IMG/VR virus record: IMGVR_UViG_3300042691_042834
Coordinates: 1 to 44,481 of that record
Origin: a virus
Direction: 5' to 3' (one strand)
DNA: 44,481 nt
The position numbers and the translations under genes are program-made. Under the pieces are notes generated by a model. It saw only the letters and a list, made by a program, of their open reading frames with translations, made no database searches and was not told the origin of the DNA. Positions 33,792 through 42,161 of this stretch are shown here, piece by piece. Positions within the stretch are counted from its first letter, which is position 1. Every line of letters begins with the position of its first letter.

Positions 33792-33797
33792 CCAGGC

Positions 33798-36700
33798 ATG
33801 AGCCAGATGTCCCTACCGTTCGAGCAGCTCGCGAGCTACGACAAGCCGCAGGTGCTGCTGACCCAGCTGCTTGACAACGAGCTGACCACGAGAGGTGCGC
33901 TGCAGACGCTGGTGGATGCGGACGGGTTGAGTCCGAACGAGCGGGATCTGTTCACGACCAGGCTGAAGGAACGGGTGGGCAGGAACCCGGTCACCGATTC
34001 GGCCATCGACATCCTGACGAACCCGTTCGTGCTGCTGATGATGGTGACGAGCCCGGCGGCAGGAACCGCGCTGAGCAGGGCGGGCAAGGCGATCTTCGAC
34101 GTGGGCGAGAGGTACAGCCCGTTCGTCAAGGAGCAGGGCGGGATGATGGCGGCGCTCGGCATGCTGGCGCCCACGCAGCTGTTCAAGGGCACGGCGCTGA
34201 CGCCGGCGGTGCAGGCGTTCACGAAGGGCGTCGACCAGCTCGAGAAGGAGATGATGGGGACGGTGTCGAGCCCGCTGCGTAAGGTGCTCGAGAAGCACGG
34301 GCTCGAGTCGCTGAACCCCGAGATGGTGCGCGATGCGGCGAAGAAGGCGAAGGCGCAGGAGCTGTCGGACGCGCTGTTCGCGTCGCTCGCGGGCTTCGAC
34401 AAGGAGGTCAAGCAGGGCCGGCTGGTGCGGAAGCTGCTGATCGACGGAAAGAAGTACGACCCCAAGGTGCACGGCAAGAAGACGAAGAAGCTCATCGAGC
34501 AGCGCGGAAGGTACGAGCTCGACGTGGTGGAGCAGACGTCGGAGCGGCTGGTGCAGGCGGACATGGACCGCGTGATCGACAGGCTTGGGCTGACCGAGCT
34601 GCGGGATGCGTTCCGAAGCTCGATGGACCAGCGGCGCATGCGGCTGTTCGGAGACGAGGCGGCGAGCGCGGCACAGGGTCGGTTCGTTCCGGACGAGCAG
34701 AAGCTGCTGCGGGCGTGGCAGGGAATCCGGTTCGGGTTCAAGAACGACGGCGCGTTCAAGGGAACTGCCGAGGGCCTGGCCCAGCTGTTCATGGATCCGG
34801 AGACGGCAAAGCTGATCGCGTCGGGCAAGCTCGACGAGGGGCAGGCGCTGGCCATGCTGAAGAAGTCGATCGAGATGCAGCCGACGCCGTACATGCCGCG
34901 CAACGTCATGGACCTGAAGGGCGCGGCCAGCATGCGCGAGGTGCTCGAGCAGCGGAAGAGCAGGAGCCTGGTGGCCACGGGCTCGACGCTCGGCCGCACC
35001 AGCAGGACCGGCAAGTGGGATCCCGAGGATCTGGAGCGCATGTTCTCCCGGTTCGGCTCGACCAGTGGGGGTCAGAAGATCCTGGTCAGGAGCCGCAAGG
35101 AGATCCAGCAGATCATGGACCGGGGCGAAGTGGCCCGGACGTACCGCATGAACACGCAGGAGGGACTGAGCCGGTACTTCCGGGACACGGGCACGACGCA
35201 TGCGCTGTACGTGCAGACGGTGGATCAGCTGCCGGTGCTCGGGCAGCGGATCAAGGACACGCGGGGTGCGGCGAAGCCGGAGAAGGTGAAGGTGCTGGCG
35301 GACGAGATGAAGCGCGGCAAGTTCCGCGACGAGAGGACGAGCCTGGCGGAGGTGTTCCAGCAGGAGCACTTCCTGCTCGAGGACCGGTTCGCGAAGGAGG
35401 CGCTCGAGACGATCCTGCGCGGGTCGATGGGCCTGCAGAAGGTGGAGCACGTGGCCACCCACATGGCGTTGATGAAGGGGAAGCAGGGCATCCGGACGAT
35501 GCTGGACTCGGGCATCGGCAAGGCGATGCGGGATTCCGGCAGCTGGGGGCAGGGGCTGTACAAGAGGCTCGACGACATGGCGAACGCCGAGCTGACGTTC
35601 GGCGAGGCCAAGAGCATGAGCGGGGACCTGGCCCGCTACTTCTACGTGACGCATCTAGGTCTCAACCTGAGCAGCGTGACGATGAACATGATGCAGCCGC
35701 TGCTCTACTCGAGCGTGTACGGCGGACTGGACAACGTGCTCAAGGGATACACGCAGGCGTTCAAGGAGCTGGGCGGCTACATCGGCGAGCGCGTCGGGTC
35801 GTTCGGGTTCCGGGCGCTGACGGACGACGAGCACCTGCAGCTGATCAACCGGCACTTCAAGTACTCGAACGTGGATGGAGAGAACCTGATCCAGATCGGA
35901 CGGGACACGTTCTCGACGCTGGACTCGATCTCGTACAAGAGCCAGGCGCTGCAGGGCGTGAACCGCAGGGAGTCGTACTTCTTCGACTACCCGATGAAGC
36001 TGTTCGAGAAGGCCGAGTGGCTGAACCGCAGCGTCGCGGCGCACTCGGTCGAGAACCTGTACCGGGCGCAGAACGTGGACATCCGTCGGGGCGGCGTCGG
36101 ATACCAGCGGCTGCTCAGCGACGTGTACGAGATGGTGGGCGCCACGCAGTTCGGCGGCTCCACGTTGAACACGCCGATGGCGTTCCAGGGCGCGGGTCCG
36201 TTCGGGCGCGTAGGCAACAACCCTCTGTTCCGCCAGTTCCTCAGCTTCCCGCTCCGGTCGGTCACGACGCTGGCGTACGACAGCCCGCGCATGGCGGACC
36301 GTGGCTTCTTCAAGGGCGTGGGCCAGGACTGGCTGCGGGGCATGGGGATCAGCGCGATCTTCTACGAGTTCGGGAAGAACACGTTCAACGCGGACCTCAG
36401 CCCGGGTCTGTTCGGAGCGAGCCTGACGCAGGCGGTGGGCGGGGACCGGTTCTTCCAGGACGGCAACGAGTACGTGCCGATCCCTCCGGTGATCGACATC
36501 CCGATGAACATCATCCGGGGGGCGCTGGATCCTGGGCAGCGCGATCTGCTGCAGAACAACATCCCGCGTCTCGTGCCCGGCGGCATCGCTGCCGCACGGG
36601 TGATGAACCTGCTGCCCAACCTGCAGGAGACTCCGCTCTTCGGTCTTCCCGGCTCCGTCCAGAAGACGTACATCGACCCGAACAGGCGCACCGAGGACGG

Positions 36701-37229
36701 GATGATCCCGGTGTTCAAGGGCGACGGATCGCTGATCGACTACCAGAGCCCGGGCCAGATCTTCGCCAAGGCGCTGGGCGTGGACTTCGGACGGTTCAAG
36801 CAGACGGCGGACTTCGATGCGTTCCTGATCAAGAACCGGGATCAGGTGGTGGAGTACCGGCGCAAGGCGATCTCGGCCCTGCTGGCCAACGACATCCCGA
36901 AGATGCAGTCGGTCCGGTCGGAGTTCAAGCGGCGGTACGGCATGGACCTGACCATCAGCAAGGAGCAGCTGGACGAGGCCACCAAGAACAGGATGGTCTC
37001 GAGGACGGAGCGCCTGCTCGACCGGATGCCTCCGGACCTGCGGCCGCAGTTCATGCAGCTGGCGCAGGGGCGGTCGGCGCAGCTGGGCCTGCCGGAGGAG
37101 GCGATCGTCGGGGCGGACACCGCACGGCAGCGGATGGAGGCCAGGCGGATCCAGGCGGTTCCGCTCAACCCGGAGCAGCAGGCTGCGTTCCAGGAAGCCC
37201 AGCCGTTCCAGGGGTTCCAGGGGTTCTAG
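33798..37229 (+). CDS. 1143-residue large virion (ejection) protein candidate
   Basis: ATG 33798 (M-S-Q-M-S-L-P-F-E-Q-L) is preferred over ATG 33762, which lies inside the terminator hairpin. The protein is mostly helical. It has hydrophobic stretches near residues 75-95 (F-V-L-L-M-M-V-T-S-P-A-A-G) and 613-645 (Y-F-Y-V-T-H-L-G-L-N-L-S-S-V-T-M-N-M-M-Q-P-L-L-Y), and an aromatic-rich region near 815-860. Size and position match the largest internal virion proteins of podoviruses, which are ejected into the cell. No transglycosylase motif was found. The end repeats Q-P-F-Q-G-F-Q-G-F. The stop shares CTAG with the convergent gene. Confidence 0.68.
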   Translation: MSQMSLPFEQLASYDKPQVLLTQLLDNELTTRGALQTLVDADGLSPNERDLFTTRLKERVGRNPVTDSAIDILTNPFVLLMMVTSPAAGTALSRAGKAIFDVGERYSPFVKEQGGMMAALGMLAPTQLFKGTALTPAVQAFTKGVDQLEKEMMGTVSSPLRKVLEKHGLESLNPEMVRDAAKKAKAQELSDALFASLAGFDKEVKQGRLVRKLLIDGKKYDPKVHGKKTKKLIEQRGRYELDVVEQTSERLVQADMDRVIDRLGLTELRDAFRSSMDQRRMRLFGDEAASAAQGRFVPDEQKLLRAWQGIRFGFKNDGAFKGTAEGLAQLFMDPETAKLIASGKLDEGQALAMLKKSIEMQPTPYMPRNVMDLKGAASMREVLEQRKSRSLVATGSTLGRTSRTGKWDPEDLERMFSRFGSTSGGQKILVRSRKEIQQIMDRGEVARTYRMNTQEGLSRYFRDTGTTHALYVQTVDQLPVLGQRIKDTRGAAKPEKVKVLADEMKRGKFRDERTSLAEVFQQEHFLLEDRFAKEALETILRGSMGLQKVEHVATHMALMKGKQGIRTMLDSGIGKAMRDSGSWGQGLYKRLDDMANAELTFGEAKSMSGDLARYFYVTHLGLNLSSVTMNMMQPLLYSSVYGGLDNVLKGYTQAFKELGGYIGERVGSFGFRALTDDEHLQLINRHFKYSNVDGENLIQIGRDTFSTLDSISYKSQALQGVNRRESYFFDYPMKLFEKAEWLNRSVAAHSVENLYRAQNVDIRRGGVGYQRLLSDVYEMVGATQFGGSTLNTPMAFQGAGPFGRVGNNPLFRQFLSFPLRSVTTLAYDSPRMADRGFFKGVGQDWLRGMGISAIFYEFGKNTFNADLSPGLFGASLTQAVGGDRFFQDGNEYVPIPPVIDIPMNIIRGALDPGQRDLLQNNIPRLVPGGIAAARVMNLLPNLQETPLFGLPGSVQKTYIDPNRRTEDGMIPVFKGDGSLIDYQSPGQIFAKALGVDFGRFKQTADFDAFLIKNRDQVVEYRRKAISALLANDIPKMQSVRSEFKRRYGMDLTISKEQLDEATKNRMVSRTERLLDRMPPDLRPQFMQLAQGRSAQLGLPEEAIVGADTARQRMEARRIQAVPLNPEQQAAFQEAQPFQGFQGF
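35061..35072 (+). repeat. Dispersed motif copy 19
   Basis: Exact 12-mer read as T-S-G-G. Confidence 0.9.
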
Positions 37230-37753
37230 ATGGCGGCCCAGAACTCGACGCCGTTGGCGGCAGGGAACCAGCGCACGGCGCCCACTGCGTAGCGGGGGAG
37301 GAGCCGGGCCAGGATGTTCGAGCGGGGCGTACGCTCAGCCACGGAGGCTGCCATACGGGCCAGCACCGGGCGGCTTAGGTCCGTGTAGGCCATGTACACG
37401 AAGCCGGTCTTGGAGAGCGTGTAGGTGGTTCGGCAGGGCCCGCCGTCGACCGTGGTCTCTGCGTCGTCCACCCCCACTGGTTCGGTGGTTGGGGCCAGAG
37501 GGGCGGTCACTACGAGCCAGTGACGCTGGCCGGCGTAGGTGCGGAGGCTGCAGAAGCCGTCCACCCTGAGAGTGGAGACCTGGTTGGTCGAGGGCCTGTT
37601 GGGTGCAAGCAGGCCCAGCGACCGGAACCCGGTCCATCGCACTCTCAGGGGGACGGGTGGTACCCAGACCCGGGGGGATCCCACCTGATCCACCATGCGG
37701 GTCTGTATCTGCATCTCCCGGAAGGGGGTCTGGGGCTCGATTGGTCGATCCAT
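37226..37753 (-). CDS. 175-residue unknown protein, last gene of the leftward module
   Basis: The protein is rich in Pro, Arg, Val and Thr and looks beta-rich. It shows F-R-S-L-G-L-L-A-P, Y-A-G-Q-R-H-W-L-V-V-T-A-P-L and T-Y-T-L-S-K-T-G-F-V-Y-M-A-Y. No family is recognised. It lies beyond a terminator relative to the SSB-like gene and ends on the same CTAG as the last virion gene. It carries one motif copy, read as P-V-G-V on its own strand. Confidence 0.6.
   Translation of the reverse strand: MDRPIEPQTPFREMQIQTRMVDQVGSPRVWVPPVPLRVRWTGFRSLGLLAPNRPSTNQVSTLRVDGFCSLRTYAGQRHWLVVTAPLAPTTEPVGVDDAETTVDGGPCRTTYTLSKTGFVYMAYTDLSRPVLARMAASVAERTPRSNILARLLPRYAVGAVRWFPAANGVEFWAAI
37470..37481 (-). repeat. 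Dispersed motif copy 20
   Basis: Exact 12-mer on the minus strand, read as P-V-G-V by the minus-strand gene. Confidence 0.9.
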
Positions 37754-37841
37754 CGGGACCTCCGGATGTGAGACATGGCATCCGGTCTTCGTGGTCGGGA
37801 TGCACCCCAGACCACCCTTCGATCAGGAGAATAGAAGAGAG

Positions 37842-37873
37842 GAGGGGGCGGAGCTTGTGGGCCCCGCCCCCTC
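37842..37873 (-). terminator. Intrinsic terminator after the SSB-like gene
   Basis: Reading leftward, GAGGGGGCGG (37873-37864) pairs perfectly with CCGCCCCCTC (37851-37842) over a 12-base loop, followed by CTCTCTTCTATTCT. The T-tract is interrupted, so efficiency is uncertain. Confidence 0.68.
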
Positions 37874-37874
37874 G

Positions 37875-37886
37875 ACCAGTGGGGGT
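37875..37886 (+). repeat. Dispersed motif copy 21 (intergenic)
   Basis: The only exact copy outside genes. It lies between the SSB-like stop codon and the terminator stem, one base from the stem. Confidence 0.9.
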
Positions 37887-37892
37887 TTCGGT

Positions 37893-38459
37893 TCAGGCTT
37901 CGGAGAGAAGCTTGTTGAGGAACTCGGTCTTGTAGACCTTGGACGCGGCGTTGCCCTTGCCCTTACGGTACTGGCAACGGACCGTCGCGACAAGCTGCTT
38001 CTCCGACGAGAGGACGGCCATCGTCTTCTCGATCGCATCCGCGATGTCCAGACCATCAGCGGTCCCGACCTTGGTTCCAAGGAGGGTGCTGAGATGGCCG
38101 CAGAAGCGGTTGCGCTCGATGGTCAGGCCGGTCCGACGACCCTCGGCGGTGACAGCGCCGGCGTTCTCCGGGAAGGTGAACGGTGCGCCGCCCCAGACGA
38201 GCGGGTTGTCGGGGTTGGCCTGGTCGTTGAGGAGCTGGTAGCGGAAGCGGAACTCGGTGGCCGGGAGCTCGACCTGCTGGCCCTGGCCGTCCTGGAACCG
38301 GTAGGTCGCCTTCTCGTTGATCTCGAGGCCGAGGACGTAGCAGTCGTGCTCGCCCTCCGTCGGCCACTCGCCGAGACCGCCCACTCCGGTGTCCGGGTTG
38401 GCGTCACCGAAGGCGGCCTTCTGGGCTGCGAACATCGCGCTGATCTTGCTGTTTGCCAT
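37893..38459 (-). CDS. Single-stranded DNA-binding protein candidate (DUF669-like)
   Basis: This 188-residue acidic protein has the pattern G-E-H-D-C-Y-V-L-G-L-E-I-N-E-K-A-T-Y-R-F near residues 37-56, then F-R-F-R-Y-Q-L-L, and L-V-A-T-V-R-C-Q-Y-R-K near the end. This fits the oligonucleotide-binding fold of DUF669-type phage proteins, which are commonly encoded next to Sak4-type recombinases, as here. It would coat single-stranded DNA during replication and recombination. The start ATG 38459 has AGGAGAG upstream. Confidence 0.68.
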   Translation of the reverse strand: MANSKISAMFAAQKAAFGDANPDTGVGGLGEWPTEGEHDCYVLGLEINEKATYRFQDGQGQQVELPATEFRFRYQLLNDQANPDNPLVWGGAPFTFPENAGAVTAEGRRTGLTIERNRFCGHLSTLLGTKVGTADGLDIADAIEKTMAVLSSEKQLVATVRCQYRKGKGNAASKVYKTEFLNKLLSEA

Positions 38460-38491
38460 GACTCTGACTCTCCTGAAAGGTACTGCCAGCG

Positions 38492-39391
38492 TTACGCGCT
38501 GGCCTGGTTGGCGTGGTAGCGGCGGACGAACTCGGCCCAGCCCCCGGTCTCGGGGAGCTCGAACTCTGCGTCCATCTTGACACGGTGCTTGGTGATGCCG
38601 GACAGCTGCTCGGAGTCTACCGAGAAGAGGTAGCGCTTGCGCTTCTCCGTGACCAGCTTCGGCTTGAGGGTGATGGTCTTGCCGTCCTTCACGATGGGCG
38701 GCTGCTGGATCTCACGCTGCTCGGTGACCCAGTCGGACGAGATGGCTGCGACCATCTCGAACAGCGGGTAGAGGCGCTTGTAGAAGCCGTCGGTGATCGT
38801 GAGCTCGGGCTTGAAGACGTAGCGGTCGTCGCCCAGGGGGATCTTGGCGTTGACCACGTGGCAGATGATGTAGACGCCGTAGCCGTAGCGCCGGAGCGTT
38901 AGGCACGTGTCGATCACCATGTCGTACAGCTGGTCCCACGAGCGGCGACCGTCCATCTCGCGCCAGTCCTTCTTGTCGTTGGCCCTGGTGATCCAGTCCT
39001 TGAGGAGCGGGATCCACGTGCCGAGCGAGTCGAAGAACACGGTGGCCGGGCGCGGCTGGTTGTTCTTCGCGAGGTTGCAGAGCAGGTCGACCTTGGTCTG
39101 CACCGCCTCCCACGTGAGGATCAGCGGCTCGTTGTTGACGTCGATCGGCTGGCCCTGCGTATTGATGCCCGGCCAGATCGTGGCGCTCGGGTCGCCCACG
39201 CTGGACGTGCAGTCCATGTTGCACACCCACGAGTCCGGATGGCTGTGTATGAACTGGGACTTGCCCTCTCCAGGCAGGCCGCAGATCAGGCCGAACAGCT
39301 TCTCCGGCGGATGGATCATCTTGACCCCGGAGAACCCGAGGCCGGGGTACCGCTGCTGCGGCAGCTTTCCTGCATGCGTAGTGACTGTCAT
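38492..39391 (-). CDS. Sak4-like RecA-fold ATPase (AAA_24 type)
   Basis: This 299-residue protein has Walker A G-L-P-G-E-G-K-S at residues 38-45 and a Walker B-type strand A-T-V-F-F-D-S-L-G-T-W near 118-128. The size and single RecA-like core fit Sak4-family phage single-strand annealing or recombination ATPases. It would act with the adjacent SSB-like protein and the PD-(D/E)XK nuclease in replication-coupled recombination. The later segment (V-Y-I-I-C-H-V-V-N-A-K-I-P-L-G-D-D-R-Y) fits the remaining core strands. Confidence 0.8.
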   Translation of the reverse strand: MTVTTHAGKLPQQRYPGLGFSGVKMIHPPEKLFGLICGLPGEGKSQFIHSHPDSWVCNMDCTSSVGDPSATIWPGINTQGQPIDVNNEPLILTWEAVQTKVDLLCNLAKNNQPRPATVFFDSLGTWIPLLKDWITRANDKKDWREMDGRRSWDQLYDMVIDTCLTLRRYGYGVYIICHVVNAKIPLGDDRYVFKPELTITDGFYKRLYPLFEMVAAISSDWVTEQREIQQPPIVKDGKTITLKPKLVTEKRKRYLFSVDSEQLSGITKHRVKMDAEFELPETGGWAEFVRRYHANQASA

Positions 39392-39397
39392 CTCTTC

Positions 39398-39739
39398 TTA
39401 CTCCTGGAAGCCCGGCATCTGCACGTTCGAGAACACGCCGACCGGCGACGGGAAATCGAACGTGGGCTGGCGGTGCATGGTCCTGAACTCCTGCTGCGGG
39501 GCCGGCTCGTCCATGCGGGGACGCGCGGGCTGCGGACGGGAGGGGCGGTCGATCTGCACGGTGCGGGTCACGCGGTAGCCGATGGCCTTGAGCCACTCGG
39601 TGATGCGGGACTTCGACACCTTGCAGCCGAACGCCTCGTTGAACTTGGAGGTGAGCTCGCCGATCGAACCGATCCCGTCCTCGAGGACGGCGTCGATCTT
39701 CGGCTTGATCACCAGGCGGACGTACTCCTCCTCGAACAT
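39398..39739 (-). CDS. Small DNA-binding candidate
   Basis: This 113-residue product is taken from ATG 39739, whose A lies in the stop codon of the nuclease gene (TGATG). Residues about 20-55 (I-G-E-L-T-S-K-F-N-E-A-F-G-C-K-V-S-K-S-R-I-T-E-W-L-K-A-I-G-Y) fit a helix-turn-helix. The C-terminal half is a Pro/Arg/Gln-rich tail. It may regulate early genes or assist recombination. A longer upstream frame exists but lies within the nuclease gene and looks non-coding. Confidence 0.65.
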   Translation of the reverse strand: MFEEEYVRLVIKPKIDAVLEDGIGSIGELTSKFNEAFGCKVSKSRITEWLKAIGYRVTRTVQIDRPSRPQPARPRMDEPAPQQEFRTMHRQPTFDFPSPVGVFSNVQMPGFQE

Positions 39740-41172
39740 CACGTGAGGCGTTCGGGCTCGAGGCTCTCGATCATCCCGTCGAACTCGTGCGGTTCCGGCC
39801 TGCCGGGCAGCTCGCCCGCGTCGCGATGAGCGACGAGGAAGTGCTGGGCCTGCACCAGCGCCGGCCAGTCCTTCGGCTCCGTCAGGTAGAACGGGCTGTA
39901 GTGGGCCAGCTTCGAGCCCATCCGGATCGCGTCGATGTTCTTCAGGAAGTTGCATGGGTTCGCCTCGCGTGTTGCCAAATCGTAGATCATGGCAACACGG
40001 GAAAGATAGTCGGTCCGCCAATCCTTGTCAAGCATCACCGATGAATGAGTGTACGAAATGTTGATGGGCGGGTCGTTCTCGAAATCCGGGGCCTTGTCAA
40101 GGTATTCACCCTGTCCCTTGTACCAGCGCATGCACCGCTCGGTGTAGTTGTGAAGGGACGGCTCGCCCTGGTACACGCGCTCCGGCTTCTTGCCGGTGAC
40201 CTGGTGCAGGGTGCTGAGCACCTCCTCCATCGTGCCGCAGCACGGCTCGGGCGACGGCTGGTTGCGGGTCCACTTGATGACGTAGTCGCCGAACTCCCGC
40301 AGGTTGACAGGCGACCGCATGATGCGGCCGGCGATGCCGGTGCGCTTGCCGTCCGACTCCCAGTGGAAGTCGCGGTCGGCCTGCCCGAACTGGATGGTCG
40401 GCTTGAGGATGGCGACGTGCATCATGCCGCCGATCGACACGCCGTCGGGCAGGTCGTACTCCTTGTGGAGCAGGCCCCGCTCGAGGAACCACTCGAGGGC
40501 GTGGAGGTAGTGCATGGTCTGGAACTCCTCCTTCACGGTGGCCAGCCTGACCAGTGGGGGTGACGCGGTCGTCTTCGCATCCACGATCCAGAGCTTGTTG
40601 GTCTTGCGGTTGAGGAGGAGCAGGTCGAACTGGGCGACCTGGCGTGTGCGCGGGAACCGCTCGTCCACCCAGGTGAGCCTGGTCTCGGCGCCGATCTTGT
40701 CGTAGCCGTTGCGGAGGAAGTCGAGCGGGGTGCGCCGGTCGAGGCAGGGCAGCGTCTCGAATGCGGAGAACCATGCGGATGCGGACGCCTGGTCGACGCG
40801 CTCGTTCTCGATGGCGTCGGCCCGCGCGGTCTCCGAGATGCGGAGCTCCTTGCAGATCGAGTTGATCTCGGCGAGGCGGGACTCGCACATGCGCTTGAAG
40901 ATCTGGTGCCGGTCTCCCCTGTCGTAGAGCGCGAAGAGCGTGTGGAAGTACGAGCCTCGGGACAGGGCCTCGGAGTACGAGAGGGCGGGGATCAGGCCCA
41001 GCCGGCGGCGGATGTAGTAGCCGAAGGGATCGGACAGGGCGGAGCCGTAGTCCGACGAGCGGATCGACGGGATGCGGGCGACGAGCCCCTCCGACTCAAG
41101 GTACGCGCGGGCACTCCTCCCTCTGTCCTTCGGCATCTGAACTGGCAGCGTCTCTGGTTCCATCTTGTTCAC
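39739..41172 (-). CDS. PD-(D/E)XK nuclease (RecB/Cas4-like)
   Basis: This is a 477-residue protein. R-G-S-Y-F-H at about residues 72-77 corresponds to the conserved RecB-family helix. Q-F-D-L-L-L-L-N-R-K-T-N-K-L-W-I-V-D-A-K-T-T at about 179-200 holds the catalytic D...DxK. E-F-Q-T-M-H-Y-L-H-A-L near 213-223 is the following Q/Y motif. Such phage proteins are exonucleases used for recombination or end processing. It overlaps the sigma-like gene by 77 bases at its start. Just after the catalytic DAK the dispersed motif encodes S-P-P-L-V. Confidence 0.82.
   Translation of the reverse strand: MNKMEPETLPVQMPKDRGRSARAYLESEGLVARIPSIRSSDYGSALSDPFGYYIRRRLGLIPALSYSEALSRGSYFHTLFALYDRGDRHQIFKRMCESRLAEINSICKELRISETARADAIENERVDQASASAWFSAFETLPCLDRRTPLDFLRNGYDKIGAETRLTWVDERFPRTRQVAQFDLLLLNRKTNKLWIVDAKTTASPPLVRLATVKEEFQTMHYLHALEWFLERGLLHKEYDLPDGVSIGGMMHVAILKPTIQFGQADRDFHWESDGKRTGIAGRIMRSPVNLREFGDYVIKWTRNQPSPEPCCGTMEEVLSTLHQVTGKKPERVYQGEPSLHNYTERCMRWYKGQGEYLDKAPDFENDPPINISYTHSSVMLDKDWRTDYLSRVAMIYDLATREANPCNFLKNIDAIRMGSKLAHYSPFYLTEPKDWPALVQAQHFLVAHRDAGELPGRPEPHEFDGMIESLEPERLT
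40550..40561 (+). repeat. Dispersed motif copy 22
   Basis: Exact 12-mer antisense to the nuclease gene, read there as P-P-L-V. Confidence 0.9.
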
Positions 41173-41659
41173 CTCGAAACTTGTCCCTGATTCGGACGAG
41201 CCTGTTGTACACGGACTGGGGACTCTTCAGTCCGATCACGCCTGCGATGCGGGTCATGGTGTACCCGTTCATCCGCAGGCGCACGATCGTCCATTCCTCC
41301 TCGGTGAGCATGGGCAGCTCCTCCAGTGGAGGCATGTCGAACGTGACAAGCTCTTCACAGATTGTATCTCTTGTCACCTGCAGTTTCAAGCGGGGTCCGT
41401 CCTCCGTGAACCGGAACCCGTTGGACGTCCAGTAGGCGTAGTGGACGGCGCCCCACAGGAACCCCTTGAGGAACGTCACGACCGTCGACTTGTCCGGGTC
41501 GTACACCGTGGTGAGCAGGCGGTGCGTCTGGACGTAGGACTCCGACAGGATCTCGTCCTTGGTCCAGAGGGGGAAGCGCTTCTTCCGATGGGCGTCCAGG
41601 GCCCACAGCGTGAGGAACCCTATGTGGTCTGCGGCGTTCCTGCTGCGGTTGATCGCCAT
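41096..41659 (-). CDS. Phage sigma-factor-like protein B
   Basis: The start is set at ATG 41659 (M-A-I-N-R-S-R-N), 8 bases after the upstream stop; the longer frame reads through the membrane-protein gene as Arg-rich non-coding sequence. The product is 187 residues. About 30-70 (W-T-K-D-E-I-L-S-E-S-Y-V-Q-T-H...Y-D-P-D-K-S-T-V-V-T-F-L) resembles sigma region 2. About 118-162 (L-T-E-E-E-W-T-I-V-R-L-R-M-N-G-Y-T-M-T-R-I-A-G-V-I-G-L-K) is a region 4 helix-turn-helix. It lies in the replication strand, while sigma-like A lies in the virion strand, so the two may control different classes. Confidence 0.65.
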   Translation of the reverse strand: MAINRSRNAADHIGFLTLWALDAHRKKRFPLWTKDEILSESYVQTHRLLTTVYDPDKSTVVTFLKGFLWGAVHYAYWTSNGFRFTEDGPRLKLQVTRDTICEELVTFDMPPLEELPMLTEEEWTIVRLRMNGYTMTRIAGVIGLKSPQSVYNRLVRIRDKFRGEQDGTRDAASSDAEGQREECPRVP

Positions 41660-41666
41660 CCCATGC

Positions 41667-42161
41667 TCAGACCTTCTTGATCTCCTCGGCGATCTTCTTG
41701 CCGAGCTCGATGCCGGCGTTGTAGCTGTCTTCCTTCTCCTTGGCGACGCGCTTGTCCTCACCAGGACGCTTGAGGAAGAGTCCGGTCAGAAGGCTGAGGC
41801 CGCCGACGAGGAACGCGCCGCCCGGAAGCGTGGGGGCGACCTCGTTCACCGTGGCGATGCCGAGGTCGACGACGGAGGCGAGCACGGCGTGGCGCTCGTT
41901 CGCATCCGCAAGGGCGTCCTCGAGCTGGCGGGTGGACGTGTCGACGAAGCGGCGCCAGTCGTCGACGATGCGGTCGGCGTCGGCCAGGGTGTACTCGGGC
42001 GGAGGACCGCCGGGGTCGAGGACCTGGGACACGGAGGGCGGGACCTCGAGCGAGGTGAGCTCGCGCAGGTCGCAGCCCTGCATGGTGCCGAGGAAGAGAG
42101 CAACGAGGACGGTGAAGACCATGAGCGAGACGGCGGCCGGGTTGTTCTTGATCCAGTTCAC
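41667..42161 (-). CDS. Two-segment membrane protein, possible lysis component
   Basis: This is a 164-residue protein. Residues about 9-28 are a transmembrane segment (A-V-S-L-M-V-F-T-V-L-V-A-L-F-L-G-T-M-Q-G-C) ending in a cysteine that is only a poor lipobox. A helical region with D-W-R-R-F-V-D-T follows. A second hydrophobic segment lies near 112-130 (P-G-G-A-F-L-V-G-G-L-S-L-L-T-G-L-F-L). The charged tail is Lys/Glu-rich. The topology fits a holin-like or spanin-like protein, paired with the adjacent single-span protein, but no family is recognised. Confidence 0.6.
   Translation of the reverse strand: MNWIKNNPAAVSLMVFTVLVALFLGTMQGCDLRELTSLEVPPSVSQVLDPGGPPPEYTLADADRIVDDWRRFVDTSTRQLEDALADANERHAVLASVVDLGIATVNEVAPTLPGGAFLVGGLSLLTGLFLKRPGEDKRVAKEKEDSYNAGIELGKKIAEEIKKV

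Noticed and set aside
33762-33797. ATG 33762 as start of the 1143-residue gene
   Set aside because: It lies in the terminator hairpin and lacks an SD; ATG 33798 is the better start.
41660-41761. N-terminal extension of sigma-like B from 41761
   Set aside because: Those 34 codons are Arg/Ser-rich and overlap the membrane-protein gene in another frame.
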